DNA of 18,499 bases. Source: Nitrospira sp. GTDB taxonomy: Bacteria; Nitrospirota; Nitrospiria; Nitrospirales; Nitrospiraceae. Each line of letters starts with the position of its first letter. Within the stretch, counting starts at the first letter, position 1. The notes under the pieces are model-generated. The model worked only from the letters and a program-made list of their open reading frames with translations. It made no database searches and was not told the origin of the DNA. Both the position numbers and the translations under genes were made by a program. The stretch spans positions 1-18,499 of the forward strand of contig JAJFBJ010000065.1 of assembly GCA_020697375.1 (NCBI GenBank), in the 5' to 3' direction. Below, piece by piece: positions 1-7,823 of the stretch.

Positions 1-350
1 AAGGGCTTGCCGTCTTCCGTTGTTCCGTCATAGCCGATGACTTCCATCCTTTTCAGCAGCGATTCGTTGGTCAGGTTTTCGCGGTCCTGTCCGGCAAGAT
101 TCGTGATGCGATCCAGCACAATGATCAATGAATCCGCGATGAACAGATCGGCGGAATCGTTGCGGACCGTCACATTGTAGAGGTACTCACTTGAAAAATT
201 ATCTCGACTCAGCAACGTCACCAATGCGTCGGCCTTGCCGGTCAGATCAGCCAGTTGATCGGCAGCGGATGCGTGGACCGGTGCGAAGGCTTCGGTCAGC
301 AGGAGGCATGCGCTTCCCACCAGGATCTGTATGGATCGCGTCATCCTCAT
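1..350 (-). CDS. Secreted protein of unknown function, N-terminal part (cut by window edge)
   Basis: Reading the minus strand from the ATG at 350-348 gives an open frame of 116 codons that runs off the window without a stop. An AGGAGG-type ribosome site lies about 10 bases upstream (plus-strand cctcct at 361-366); an alternative ATG two codons later (344-342) is also possible. The first 30 residues form a classical Sec signal peptide: basic start (MRMTR), hydrophobic core (ILVGSACLLL) and an Ala-rich cleavage region (VHASAADQ). The mature part (LYNVTVRNDS..., SLIIVLDRI) has the alternating hydrophobic pattern of a beta-sandwich, but I recognise no family. It is divergent from the HD-domain gene across a 162-base gap. 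I infer export to the periplasm or cell surface; the function is unknown. Confidence 0.7.
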   Translation of the reverse strand, partial: MRMTRSIQILVGSACLLLTEAFAPVHASAADQLADLTGKADALVTLLSRDNFSSEYLYNVTVRNDSADLFIADSLIIVLDRITNLAGQDRENLTNESLLKRMEVIGYDGTTEDGKP

Positions 351-448
351 GATTCGATTCCCTCCTCGTCGTCGAGTTTCATCGGTTTCAGGATATCAAA
401 GCGGTGGAGTCAGTGCGAGGAAATCCTCTCCACGCTTGCCTGGTTAGC

Positions 449-476
449 TTGACACGTTCTTTTCACGGACGATATT
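449..476 (+). promoter_or_regulatory. Possible sigma70-type promoter for the HD-domain gene
   Basis: A perfect -35 hexamer TTGACA (449-454) is followed after 16 bases by GATATT (471-476), a 4/6 match to TATAAT. Transcription would start near 483, about 30 bases before the ATG at 513. It lies in the divergent gap between two genes, where a promoter is expected. The -10 is mediocre, so this is a motif-based suggestion only. Confidence 0.4.
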
Positions 477-512
477 CTGACCGCCGTCTATCAGGTCGGC
501 TCATCACATGGT

Positions 513-1385
513 ATGTCCAATTCACGTCCTACGTCCGCTCCTCTGATTGTGCCTCGCGCGTTGGCCGCCCGGCTGTTGCGTCTCTATGATTATCCTGATC
601 CCCGCCGCCCCGGACGAGTCATCAAGGGATATGACGGTCCCCATGCGCTCCGAACGGCCAGGATGTGCGCGGCGGTAGCCCAACGGATCGGGCACCGGCT
701 GGATCGCGTGAAGCAGTACCAGACCGCCTGCCTCCTGCATGACCTTGGCCGTGCCGGGCTCGATCGACAACTCTTCGGCCGCATTTGGTCGTGGGCCCGC
801 GCGCAGGGAATTCCCACCAGGCCGCGTGAATGGCGGGCCATTCACCCTGACACGCGGTATGGACGGGAGACCGAAGCATTTCTGGCGCGCCATAAGGAGG
901 CGATGGAAGCGGCTGGGATCGTCATGGACGGCTGGGCCTGCGAGCAGGTGGAAATGCGATTGGGCTACGCCCGCCGGTTGGCCGCGAGACTGCGCGTAGT
1001 GAAACCGATGTTGCGCGACCTTGCAATCATCTGGTCGCCCTGGATGGGCCGGATCATGCTGTACTACTACTATCCCGAGAAACTGGAGGGCGCACCACCA
1101 TGGGTCCGGCAGCTGGCCGAGATCCTGGTCGCCTGCGAGCAGTTTGAAGCCTACAGCAACCAGCGGCGTGGGCGAGACTATTATGCGCGGCGGCGTGAAG
1201 ACCTGTCGGAAGCCTTCGACTATCTGGATGCGCTGCAACGGGAAGGGATCCTGAGCCGTCCGGTTGTGCAGGCATTGCGCGCGCTGGCGGCAGAAGGGGC
1301 TTTCGATCGGCTCTTGGAGCAGGCAAAGGGGCGTCCCTTGTCCACTGTCGAGCGCGCCCTCTTACGCCGCGCTGGTCAGGAGTAA
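513..1385 (+). CDS. HD-domain protein, HD-GYP-like metal-dependent phosphohydrolase
   Basis: A 290-residue cytoplasmic protein with no signal peptide or membrane segment. The HD signature is LLHDLGRAGLD (His76-Asp77), preceded by HALRTA (His44), which can supply the first metal-binding His. HPDTRYG (His111) resembles the HP..G element of HD-GYP proteins. The region ILVACEQFEAY (about 205-214) sits where HD-GYP enzymes have ADxFDA, but both Asp are replaced by Glu or shifted, so metal binding may be altered. HD proteins hydrolyse phosphate esters such as nucleotides or cyclic di-nucleotides; the substrate here cannot be told. No strong ribosome site precedes the ATG. The stop is 4 bases before the next gene, whose ribosome site (CAGGAG, 1377-1382) lies inside this gene's end, so the two are probably co-transcribed. 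Confidence 0.75.
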   Translation: MSNSRPTSAPLIVPRALAARLLRLYDYPDPRRPGRVIKGYDGPHALRTARMCAAVAQRIGHRLDRVKQYQTACLLHDLGRAGLDRQLFGRIWSWARAQGIPTRPREWRAIHPDTRYGRETEAFLARHKEAMEAAGIVMDGWACEQVEMRLGYARRLAARLRVVKPMLRDLAIIWSPWMGRIMLYYYYPEKLEGAPPWVRQLAEILVACEQFEAYSNQRRGRDYYARRREDLSEAFDYLDALQREGILSRPVVQALRALAAEGAFDRLLEQAKGRPLSTVERALLRRAGQE

Positions 1386-1389
1386 ACCC

Positions 1390-1802
1390 ATGGCAGTTAG
1401 AAGTATTCCGATTCAAGTGAACATGCAGGGCGATTGCCGGGTGGAAAATATTACTCGGCTGGTGCAGGAGGTCCTTGGGCAGACCCAACTGCAAGCGGGC
1501 ATTCTCACCCTCTTCATCAAACATACGACGGCATCCGTGCTCATCATCGAAGATGAGCCAGGCATCCGTGCCGACACGAAAGCCTTGTGGGAACGCTTGA
1601 TCCCCGCCGATCCCGACTGGCAACACAATCAGCGCAACCGGGGTGAAGACAACGGCCATAGCCACTTGCGAGGCCAACTCCAGGGCCAGTCACTTACGAT
1701 TACGGGGCGATGACCCTGGGGACCTGGCAGCAGATCGTCCTGTTGGATTTCGATACGCGGGCCAGGACCCGGGAGCTGGTCGTACAGGTCATCGGTGAAT
1801 AA
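1390..1802 (+). pseudogene. YjbQ family (UPF0047, secondary thiamine-phosphate synthase) gene, frameshifted
   Basis: The ATG at 1390 follows CAGGAG by 7 bases and opens a frame with clear YjbQ-family features: IKHTTASVLI near residues 40-50, then a DEPGIRAD acidic stretch and the GEDNGHSHLRG segment. This frame stops at TGA 1711-1713 after 107 residues, about 30 short of the family. The missing C-terminus, MTLGTWQQIVLLDFDTR...VIGE, is encoded one frame away (from 1710) and stops at TAA 1800-1802. The whole span is 413 bases, exactly one short of 138 codons. Adding one G to the GGGG run at 1704-1707 restores SLTITGAMTLGTWQQ. The lesion is therefore a single-base deletion or a homopolymer read error. 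YjbQ proteins can replace thiamine-phosphate synthase in vitro; the physiological role is unsettled. The intact end would overlap the start of the protease gene. Confidence 0.85.
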
Positions 1803-2931
1803 CATGCCCGGGGCCTGTGCGATGGTTCTGCGGTACGGTATAGGATCGGCGCGCTTGAGCTTAGCAGTGGCTCTGTCCATCGGTCTGATGTGGCCGGCGC
1901 TGCTCTCCGCCTTCGACGGCACCAATGCGATCCGCAAGGCGCAATCAGACGGTGCGACTGAATTACGCCCCGAGGAACAGGCGACTATCGCAGTGTTTGA
2001 ACGCGCGACTCAATCCGTCGTGTTCATCGCCAACACGTCGATGCAGCGCGATCCCTGGTCGTTCAATCTCTTCGAAGTACCGCAGGGATCCGGGACCGGG
2101 TTCGTGTGGAGCCGGCAGGGCCACATTGTCACCAATTACCACGTCATTTATGGAGCCGGTGCCATTACGGTCACCCTGGCGGATCAAACGGAACAGAAGG
2201 CGAAGGTGATCGGTGTCGATCCCGACCATGATATCGCCGTGTTGCAGATTCAAGCCCCTGAAGCAGCGCTCCAGCCGATGACCATCGGCCATTCCCACTC
2301 TCTGCGCGTCGGACAAAAGGTGCTGGCCATCGGTAATCCGTTCGGGCTCGACCATACCCTCACCACCGGCGTGGTCAGCGCGCTGGGTCGCACCATCAAG
2401 TCGGTGAACAACCGGACGATCGAGGGAGTGATTCAGACCGATGCCGCGATCAATCCTGGCAATTCGGGAGGCCCGCTGTTGGACAGCGCCGGAAGATTGA
2501 TCGGGATGAATACTCAGATTATGAGCCCGAGCGGCGCCTTTGCCGGAATCGGCTTCGCGGTCCCCGTCGACACGGTGAGTCGGATCGTGCCTGAATTGAT
2601 CAAGCATGGGAAGTTGATCAGACCCGGCCTGGGCATCTCGCTGGTTCCCGATTCCATGGCGCGGCGCTGGGGCGTACAGGGAGTCATTATCGGGAAGGTA
2701 GGGCGAGGGAGTGCCGCCGAGCTGGTGGGCTTGCGCGGAGTGCGCGAGACCCGTGGGGGCAGGATTGAACTGGGCGATATTATCGTCGGCGTGGATGGCA
2801 AGCAGGTTCGGACGGTCGACGATCTGATGGATAGGATGGAAGAGCATAAGGTCGGCGACCAAGTCACAATCGAGTACATTCGAGGGAACCGGCGGCAGCA
2901 AGCCACGGTGACGCTGCAGGCGGTCAATTGA
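1795..2931 (+). CDS. HtrA/Deg-family periplasmic serine protease with one PDZ domain
   Basis: A 378-residue S1C trypsin-like protease. From the GTG at 1795 the protein begins MNNMPGACAMVLRYG; ATGs at 1804 and 1822 are alternatives, and the last directly precedes the signal sequence. A hydrophobic stretch (about 20-38, ending in LLSA) is a Sec signal peptide or membrane anchor. The catalytic triad is visible: His116 in TNYHV, Asp146 in DHDIAVL and Ser224 in the GNSGGP motif. A single PDZ domain follows (about 280-375), with the VGVDGKQV turn and DDLMD helix typical of the family. These enzymes degrade or process misfolded envelope proteins. One PDZ makes it DegS-like in layout, although DegQ/DegP functions cannot be excluded. 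The start overlaps the end of the broken yjbQ gene, suggesting translational coupling. Confidence 0.9.
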   Translation: MNNMPGACAMVLRYGIGSARLSLAVALSIGLMWPALLSAFDGTNAIRKAQSDGATELRPEEQATIAVFERATQSVVFIANTSMQRDPWSFNLFEVPQGSGTGFVWSRQGHIVTNYHVIYGAGAITVTLADQTEQKAKVIGVDPDHDIAVLQIQAPEAALQPMTIGHSHSLRVGQKVLAIGNPFGLDHTLTTGVVSALGRTIKSVNNRTIEGVIQTDAAINPGNSGGPLLDSAGRLIGMNTQIMSPSGAFAGIGFAVPVDTVSRIVPELIKHGKLIRPGLGISLVPDSMARRWGVQGVIIGKVGRGSAAELVGLRGVRETRGGRIELGDIIVGVDGKQVRTVDDLMDRMEEHKVGDQVTIEYIRGNRRQQATVTLQAVN

Positions 2932-2945
2932 TCGCTGCAGGCGTT

Positions 2946-3172
2946 GCAGGAGGCTGAAAAAGTCCGCCAGCAGCGTTCCGCATCGTTCAGCATCGTTCAG
3001 ACCCCCCAACGTACCCCCTTGTGGGAACAGAGCCCTGTCTCGGCAGGCTCGAGGTGGGTGGGTACGAATGTCACGCCTCCGATCTGAACTCGCTGCGGCC
3101 TTCTTGGGACAAGGCGCGTCTTGGCGCGCCAGGGTTGGGCGGGTGAGAAGGTCGTCTTTTTGAGCCTCCAGC
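2946..3172. repeat. Long imperfect palindrome with nested hairpins, probable dispersed (MITE-like) repeat
   Basis: The intergenic region 2932-3329 contains no convincing gene but a nested inverted structure. The outer arms are 23 bases each: 2946-2968 (gcaggaggctgaaaaagtcc...) and 3150-3172. The reverse complement of the right arm (gctggaggctcaaaaagacg...) matches the left at most positions. Further in, GCAGCG (2970-2975) faces CGCTGC (3091-3096), GTTCAG (2985-2990 or 2995-3000) faces CTGAAC (3084-3089), CGTACCC (3010-3016) faces GGGTACG (3060-3066), and GAGCCCTG (3030-3037) faces CAGGCTC (3044-3050). It resembles intergenic elements starting ggctgaaaaagtccgcc that I recall from Nitrospira genomes, but I cannot verify copy number. 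It could also fold in RNA and act as a transcription stop between the protease gene and the proteasome operon. Confidence 0.6.
2981..3000 (+). repeat. Tandem direct repeat, 2 x 10 bases
   Basis: The 10-base unit CATCGTTCAG occurs twice back to back inside the left half of the palindromic element. It is too short to interpret further; it could be a slippage duplication within the element. Confidence 0.7.
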
Positions 3173-3329
3173 GGGAGTGTGCTCCTGTTGTGTCATAGAT
3201 GCGGACTATCGAAGTTCTCGCGTGCCACAATGGTTTTTCGGCTGCCTGCTGGAGTCGGTGATCAAGGCGGCAGTGGTGCGGCGCTCTATGTTAGGATGAC
3301 CAAAGTTTGACCAGTCGGAGGAATAGCAT

Positions 3330-5081
3330 ATGAGCGATCATCGACCATCGGATCCACCTGATGCACAAGGCCAACAACCGCCACGCCGAGAGAACTCGGC
3401 ATCCGCCGACCCGCTGGAGTTGATCGAGGAATGTCTGGCGTCTTTTCCCGAGGGCGATCCCCGTCAGAAGCTGCTCTACAAGCTTCGGCATGTGATCACA
3501 GCCCAGTCGATCGTGCATGACCGGCGCGAAACCGAATTTAAGAAACTCAATGATGTGGTGAGCAAGCTGACGGCGCCGGCCAACCGTGTGGGCCTCTTGC
3601 TGGAGGTGCCGGCGGAGGGACTGGCGCGCATCGTCGTCGGAGGGGCGGAGTATTATGCGAATATCGATCCGCGTCTTTCGGCCGAGGATCTCAAGATCGG
3701 CACGCAGATTCTGGTGAATGAAGCCTATACGGTGATCAAGTCCATCGGGTACGACCGCAACGGGCCGGTGCTGAAGGTGGCCGAACTATTGCCGGACGGG
3801 CGCATCCGCTTCGAGCAGGATATGGGGCGCCAGGCGTTGATTCTGCAGCGCTCCAGCGATCTCCAGGGAGTTGAACTCAAGGCAGGCGACGAGGTCCGCA
3901 TCGAGCCTACTCACAGGATCGCCATCGAACGGTTCGAAAGCCGTCAAGCCAAGACACATCTTCTCGATGAAGTGCCAAGCGTCACATGGGAACAGATCGG
4001 AGGTCAGCACCAGGCGATCGAAGCGATTCGCAAGGCCATTGAGTATCCGCTGCTCCATGCCGACACCTTCACGAAGTATCAGTTTACACAGCCGAAGGGA
4101 TTCTTGCTCTATGGGCCGCCGGGTTGTGGGAAGACCTTGATCGGGCAGGCGGCGGCAGCCAGCCTCGCTCAACTCGTGCGTGAGTCGAAGGCTCCGGCTT
4201 CTCCGGAGGGGAGCGCAAAAAATCCGCCGGTGACCGGCGGGGCATTTCTTCACGTCAAAGGGCCGGAAATCCTGAACATGTGGCTGGGTGAGTCGGAACG
4301 GATCGTCCGGGACCTCTTTGCGAAAGCGCGCGCCAGACGGAAGGAAGGGGCGCTCCCCTTTATCTTCATCGATGAAGCCGAGTCCGTGTTGGGAACCAGG
4401 CGATCGATGCGGTCGTTCAATATCAACAATACGCTGGTTCCGATGTTTTGCGCCGAGATGGACGGCATTGAGTCGCTCCAGGACGTGGTGATTATCCTGG
4501 CCTCCAATCGTCCGGACTTGATCGATCCGGCGGTCCTCAGGCCGGGACGAATCGATCGAAAAATCAAGGTCGCGCGGCCGAATCGAGAGGCGGCCCTGGA
4601 GATTCTGGCGGTCTATCTGACCGCTGCCCTGCCGCTCGACCGTGAGCTGTTGGATCGCAACGGGCAGGATCATGAAGCAGCCCGCCGCGCCATGATCGGG
4701 CAGGTAGTGGACCATCTCTTCGAGCGAACCGATCAGAATCGAGTCCTCTCGATTCGCCTGCGGAACGGGCAGAACAAGGTGCTGTATCGCGGCGATCTCG
4801 TCAGCGGCGCCATCCTCTCTTCCATCGTGCAGCGGGCGAAGGAGAAAGCGATCGAACGGACGGTTTCGCAGAACGGAACCGGATCCGACGATGGTCTTCG
4901 CGCCAGGGATTTGTTGGATGCGGTCTATGAAGAATATCGAGAGGGCGAAATGCTGCCGCCGGATGATGCCGCCGAAGAATGGCTGAAGCTCCTGGATCAT
5001 CATCCCGAACAGGTGGTCGGGGTCTCGTCGTTCAGACGTGGCAGGCCGACGGAAGAACGACTGGTGAACCAGATCATTTAA
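3330..5081 (+). CDS. arc: Proteasome-associated AAA ATPase ARC/Mpa
   Basis: A 583-residue ring ATPase that recognises the Pup/UBact tag, unfolds the tagged protein and feeds it to the 20S proteasome. The ATG at 3330 follows GGAGGAATAGCAT, a good ribosome site. Domain order: charged N-terminus; short coiled coil (about 45-80, the tag-binding part in Mpa); two OB-type beta domains (about 85-200); AAA domain with Walker A GPPGCGKT (262-269), pore loop with an aromatic Trp (NMWLGE, near 318), Walker B FIFIDE (344-349) and arginine fingers in LRPGRID (404, 407). A segment of about 20 residues (286-304) is inserted between Walker A and the pore loop. The C-terminus ends VNQII and lacks the QYL gate-opening tail of mycobacterial Mpa. 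It is the first gene of the proteasome operon, 10-25 bases before dop depending on the dop start. Confidence 0.95.
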   Translation: MSDHRPSDPPDAQGQQPPRRENSASADPLELIEECLASFPEGDPRQKLLYKLRHVITAQSIVHDRRETEFKKLNDVVSKLTAPANRVGLLLEVPAEGLARIVVGGAEYYANIDPRLSAEDLKIGTQILVNEAYTVIKSIGYDRNGPVLKVAELLPDGRIRFEQDMGRQALILQRSSDLQGVELKAGDEVRIEPTHRIAIERFESRQAKTHLLDEVPSVTWEQIGGQHQAIEAIRKAIEYPLLHADTFTKYQFTQPKGFLLYGPPGCGKTLIGQAAAASLAQLVRESKAPASPEGSAKNPPVTGGAFLHVKGPEILNMWLGESERIVRDLFAKARARRKEGALPFIFIDEAESVLGTRRSMRSFNINNTLVPMFCAEMDGIESLQDVVIILASNRPDLIDPAVLRPGRIDRKIKVARPNREAALEILAVYLTAALPLDRELLDRNGQDHEAARRAMIGQVVDHLFERTDQNRVLSIRLRNGQNKVLYRGDLVSGAILSSIVQRAKEKAIERTVSQNGTGSDDGLRARDLLDAVYEEYREGEMLPPDDAAEEWLKLLDHHPEQVVGVSSFRRGRPTEERLVNQII

Positions 5082-5106
5082 TCATTTTTCATTGAACATT
5101 GATTCA

Positions 5107-6660
5107 ATGGCCCCATCGGCAACGGAACAACGACGAATGCATTTATTCGGCCTTGAAACGGAATACGGCATCACCAGGGAAGACCTCGACAGGGTCGATC
5201 CCGTCGAGGAATCGATGGAGCTGGTGCGGGCCCATTTGACCGGGAATTTCGAGCGCCGGTGGGACTATGGAGGCGAGGATCCCCATGAGGATGCGCGCGG
5301 GTTCCGTGTTTCCGGCCTGCAACAGGACAAGGAAGAGGATGATTTCGCGAAGCTCGACGCCCATCGGCCCTTCTCGTTCCACGAGATGAAGAGCGATCTG
5401 GTCCTGTCGAACGGCGCGCGCTTTTACAACGATCATACGCATCCCGAATATTCCACGCCGGAATGTCGGATGCTCAAAGACCTTCTGGCGCAGGATCGGG
5501 CAGGGGAGCGCATCGTGCAGCGGGCGGCCGATCGCCGGAATCAGCATCTCGGCGGCGCCTACGTGCAGCTTTACAAAAACAATACCGACTTTCACGGTCA
5601 TAGTTACGGTTGTCACGATAACTATCTCGTGCCTCGATCTCTGCCGTTTCCACAGTTGGTAAGCGGCCTGCTGCCCTTTCTGGTGAGCCGTCAGCTGCTG
5701 GCCGGAGCCGGGAAGGTCGGGACGGAAGCGCAGGAGTCCGGATTTGTGCCTGGGTCCTACCAGCTTTCGCAGCGGGCAGACTTCATGGAAACGGAGCTGG
5801 GCGTCGACACGATGCACAACCGGCCGATCCTCAACACACGCGACGAGCCGCATGCCGATCGCAAGAAGTACCGGCGCCTGCATTTGATCCTTGGGGATGC
5901 CAACCTCTGTGAATATGCGACTGCGCTCAAGGTCGGTACGACCAGATTGGTGCTGGAAATGCTTCAACGCGGCGCTGCTCCGGCGCTCGAACTGGAGCAG
6001 CCGGTCACTGCGATCAAGCAACTTTCCAGAGACCCTGATCTGAAAACGACGGTGCGTCTGAAGGATGGAAGGAGCTTGTCGGGACTGGAGATTCAAACCG
6101 AATATCTCAATGCCGTGAGCAAGGTGTGCGCGGGCAGCGATCCGGACGCGGATTGGGTGTTGCATGAATGGCAAGCGACGCTTCGCCTGCTCGACGGGGA
6201 TCGCGCCCAATTGGTCGGGAAACTCGATTGGGTGACGAAACAGTGGCTGCTCGAAACGTTCATGCGTGATGAGCGACTCGCCTGGGATGATCCGTGGCTC
6301 GCCAGCCTGGATTTGGAATATCATAATATGAGCCCTGACCGGGGGCTGTTTCTGGGACTCGAGGCTGAGGGGAAAGTCTGGCGCATGACGAGCGAGCATG
6401 ACATCGTGGAGGCCTTGGCTGCCGGTCCATCGGATACGCGAGGAGGACTGCGCGGACTCTGCGTCAGACGGTTCTCAGAACAGATCACCGCCATGCAATG
6501 GGAGCGGATCAAGTTTGCCGGTGGGCTGGGTCAGAGGGCCCTTGAGATGGGCGATCTGTTTGAACCGGAGGCGGTAAAGGCCTGTGCCTCCTACTTTGAA
6601 ACGGCGGTGACCCCCGTTGATGCCCTGGTTGCGTGGACGAAACGAAAGGATGCGTCATGA
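5107..6660 (+). CDS. dop: Pup deamidase/depupylase Dop
   Basis: A carboxylate-amine-ligase-like enzyme that removes Pup from conjugates and, in species whose Pup ends in Gln, deamidates it. FGLETEYGI near the start holds the ATP/Mg-binding Glu pair. RWDYGGEDPHEDARGF followed by a roughly 40-residue segment before NGARFYNDH is the Dop-specific loop absent from PafA. The active-site Asp is in FYNDHTHPEYSTPEC (Asp109). KNNTDFHGHSYGCHDNYL and NTRDEPHAD are further family motifs. The start is uncertain: TTG 5092, ATG 5107 and ATG 5137 are all in frame without a clear ribosome site, and the 5137 start would match the short N-terminus of mycobacterial Dop. I use 5107, giving 517 residues. The stop overlaps the pup start (ATGA), so translation is probably coupled. 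The paralogue pafA is at the end of the operon. Confidence 0.92.
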   Translation: MAPSATEQRRMHLFGLETEYGITREDLDRVDPVEESMELVRAHLTGNFERRWDYGGEDPHEDARGFRVSGLQQDKEEDDFAKLDAHRPFSFHEMKSDLVLSNGARFYNDHTHPEYSTPECRMLKDLLAQDRAGERIVQRAADRRNQHLGGAYVQLYKNNTDFHGHSYGCHDNYLVPRSLPFPQLVSGLLPFLVSRQLLAGAGKVGTEAQESGFVPGSYQLSQRADFMETELGVDTMHNRPILNTRDEPHADRKKYRRLHLILGDANLCEYATALKVGTTRLVLEMLQRGAAPALELEQPVTAIKQLSRDPDLKTTVRLKDGRSLSGLEIQTEYLNAVSKVCAGSDPDADWVLHEWQATLRLLDGDRAQLVGKLDWVTKQWLLETFMRDERLAWDDPWLASLDLEYHNMSPDRGLFLGLEAEGKVWRMTSEHDIVEALAAGPSDTRGGLRGLCVRRFSEQITAMQWERIKFAGGLGQRALEMGDLFEPEAVKACASYFETAVTPVDALVAWTKRKDAS

Positions 6661-6854
6661 TGCGCTATATGCTGATGCCGGAACGACGTGAAGGACCGGG
6701 CGATCCCATGCCGAAACAAACCGGCCCTTCAGAAGAAGGCGGCGGGCCTCGCCGGCCGGAAACAGGCTCGCCCGATAAGGATAATTTGCTCAAGCGGATG
6801 CGGAAGGTCGATCCCAAGCAGGCCGAGCGATATCGGCAACGAACGGGGGAGTGA
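6657..6854 (+). CDS. pup: Prokaryotic ubiquitin-like protein Pup, UBact type
   Basis: A 65-residue, highly charged, probably disordered protein tag. Its C-terminal half (DNLLKRMRKVDPKQAERY) carries the helix-forming segment that binds the ARC coiled coil, and it ends RQRTGE. PafA would join the C-terminal Glu to substrate lysines. Actinobacterial Pup ends GGQ or GGE; the TGE end and the MPERR-type N-terminus match what I know of UBact, the Pup homologue of Nitrospirota and other Gram-negative lineages. Because Glu is genome-encoded, no deamidation is required. The chosen start ATG 6657 overlaps the dop stop as ATGA and has AAAGGA 6 bases upstream; the ATG at 6660 is nearly as good, and the ATG at 6675 would give the MPERR start. 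Its position between dop and prcB is the classical order. Confidence 0.93.
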   Translation: MMRYMLMPERREGPGDPMPKQTGPSEEGGGPRRPETGSPDKDNLLKRMRKVDPKQAERYRQRTGE

Positions 6855-6954
6855 AGCCGGACACCGGCCAGGGTCTATGCTCGCGCGACGCGGCTTCAGA
6901 AGCTCTCGTTGGACGCGCGCAGTGAACCCTGACCTCGGCCGGCCCCCTGGGTAA

Positions 6955-7767
6955 ATGGGCCAACGAGTAGGAAAGGTGAGCAGAGCGATGGGCATGCAAG
7001 GGGACTTTTTTCAGCTCTTGAAGGAGCAGGGCTATCAGTTTGGAAATCCTGTCGCGGCGGCGGCCGGGATGGAGCTGCCGAATGCCACGACGATTCTGGC
7101 GCTGAAGTATCGCGATGGCGTGCTGGTCGCAGGGGATCGCCGGGCGACGGCAGGCAACATGGTCATGTATGATCGAACCGATAAAGTGTTGGAGATCGAT
7201 CGTCACAGCGTGATGGCCATCGCGGGGGTACCTGCGACCGCCTATGAGATGGTGCGTGTGCTCGAGCACTCCTTCAAATACTATCGGCGCACTCAACTGC
7301 AGGAGCTGAGTTTTGAGGGAAAGCTCCGTGCCGTCTCCAAACTGCTCAAGGAGAATGTGCCCGCGGCGCTGGCCGGTACCGGTGCTGTGGTTCCGGTGTT
7401 TGCCGGCTACGACCATGAACATGGCTCGGCGAAGATCTATTTCTACGATATTCTGGGCGCCGAGTTTGAAGCCGTCGAATATGCCGTATCCGGTTCGGGG
7501 TCGCCCACCATTCGCGGGATCTTACATTATGTGAATACCTGGGGCCCGCAACCCCTGGCGGATCTTCATGAGGAACAGGCCACCATCCAGGCGCTCCGGC
7601 TGCTCGCAAGTGCGGCGGAATTCGACTCTGCCACAGGCGGAGTAAACCGGGAGTTGAACCTCTACCCGGTGGTCAAACTCATCACGGCAGCCGGCGTGCA
7701 GACCATTGCCGACACTAATTTGAAACGGTTGTATGAAACTGAAGTGGCTCGCGCAGGGCAGCGCTGA
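6955..7767 (+). CDS. prcB: Proteasome beta subunit PrcB (catalytic)
   Basis: The proteolytic subunit of the 20S proteasome. An N-terminal propeptide of about 44 residues precedes LPNATTILALKY; cleavage before the first Thr (Thr45) frees the nucleophile. In mature numbering Thr1, Asp17 (AGDRRAT) and Lys33 (DRTDK) all fall at the expected positions, so the subunit should be active. SGSGSPT in the second half matches the conserved serine/glycine loop. Total length is 270 residues, close to the 291 of the mycobacterial protein but with a shorter propeptide. The start is uncertain: ATG 6955 lacks a ribosome site, while ATG 6988 follows AGGAAAGG at a long spacing; the mature protein is unaffected. 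It lies 100 bases after pup and 56 before prcA, on the same strand. Confidence 0.95.
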   Translation: MGQRVGKVSRAMGMQGDFFQLLKEQGYQFGNPVAAAAGMELPNATTILALKYRDGVLVAGDRRATAGNMVMYDRTDKVLEIDRHSVMAIAGVPATAYEMVRVLEHSFKYYRRTQLQELSFEGKLRAVSKLLKENVPAALAGTGAVVPVFAGYDHEHGSAKIYFYDILGAEFEAVEYAVSGSGSPTIRGILHYVNTWGPQPLADLHEEQATIQALRLLASAAEFDSATGGVNRELNLYPVVKLITAAGVQTIADTNLKRLYETEVARAGQR

Positions 7768-7823
7768 GGCTCTTGTCGAGATGAATCCGGGATTGTTTTA
7801 CCCTATACGGAAGGTGGCAGCTC

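Noticed and set aside
1963..3009. Long minus-strand open frame (348 codons) opposite the HtrA-like gene
   Set aside because: Its protein has no family resemblance and is rich in Arg, His and Gln as expected from antisense of a GC-rich gene; the plus strand encodes a clear protease.
3786..5003. Minus-strand open frame of 405 codons opposite arc
   Set aside because: Antisense shadow of a strongly conserved ATPase gene; no domain or signal is visible.
5143..6399. Minus-strand open frame of 418 codons opposite dop
   Set aside because: Antisense shadow; the plus-strand dop motifs are unambiguous.
6633..6656. Upstream ATG at 6633 as start of pup
   Set aside because: It lies inside dop and adds 8 residues unlike Pup N-termini; ATG 6657 has a ribosome site and the typical ATGA overlap.
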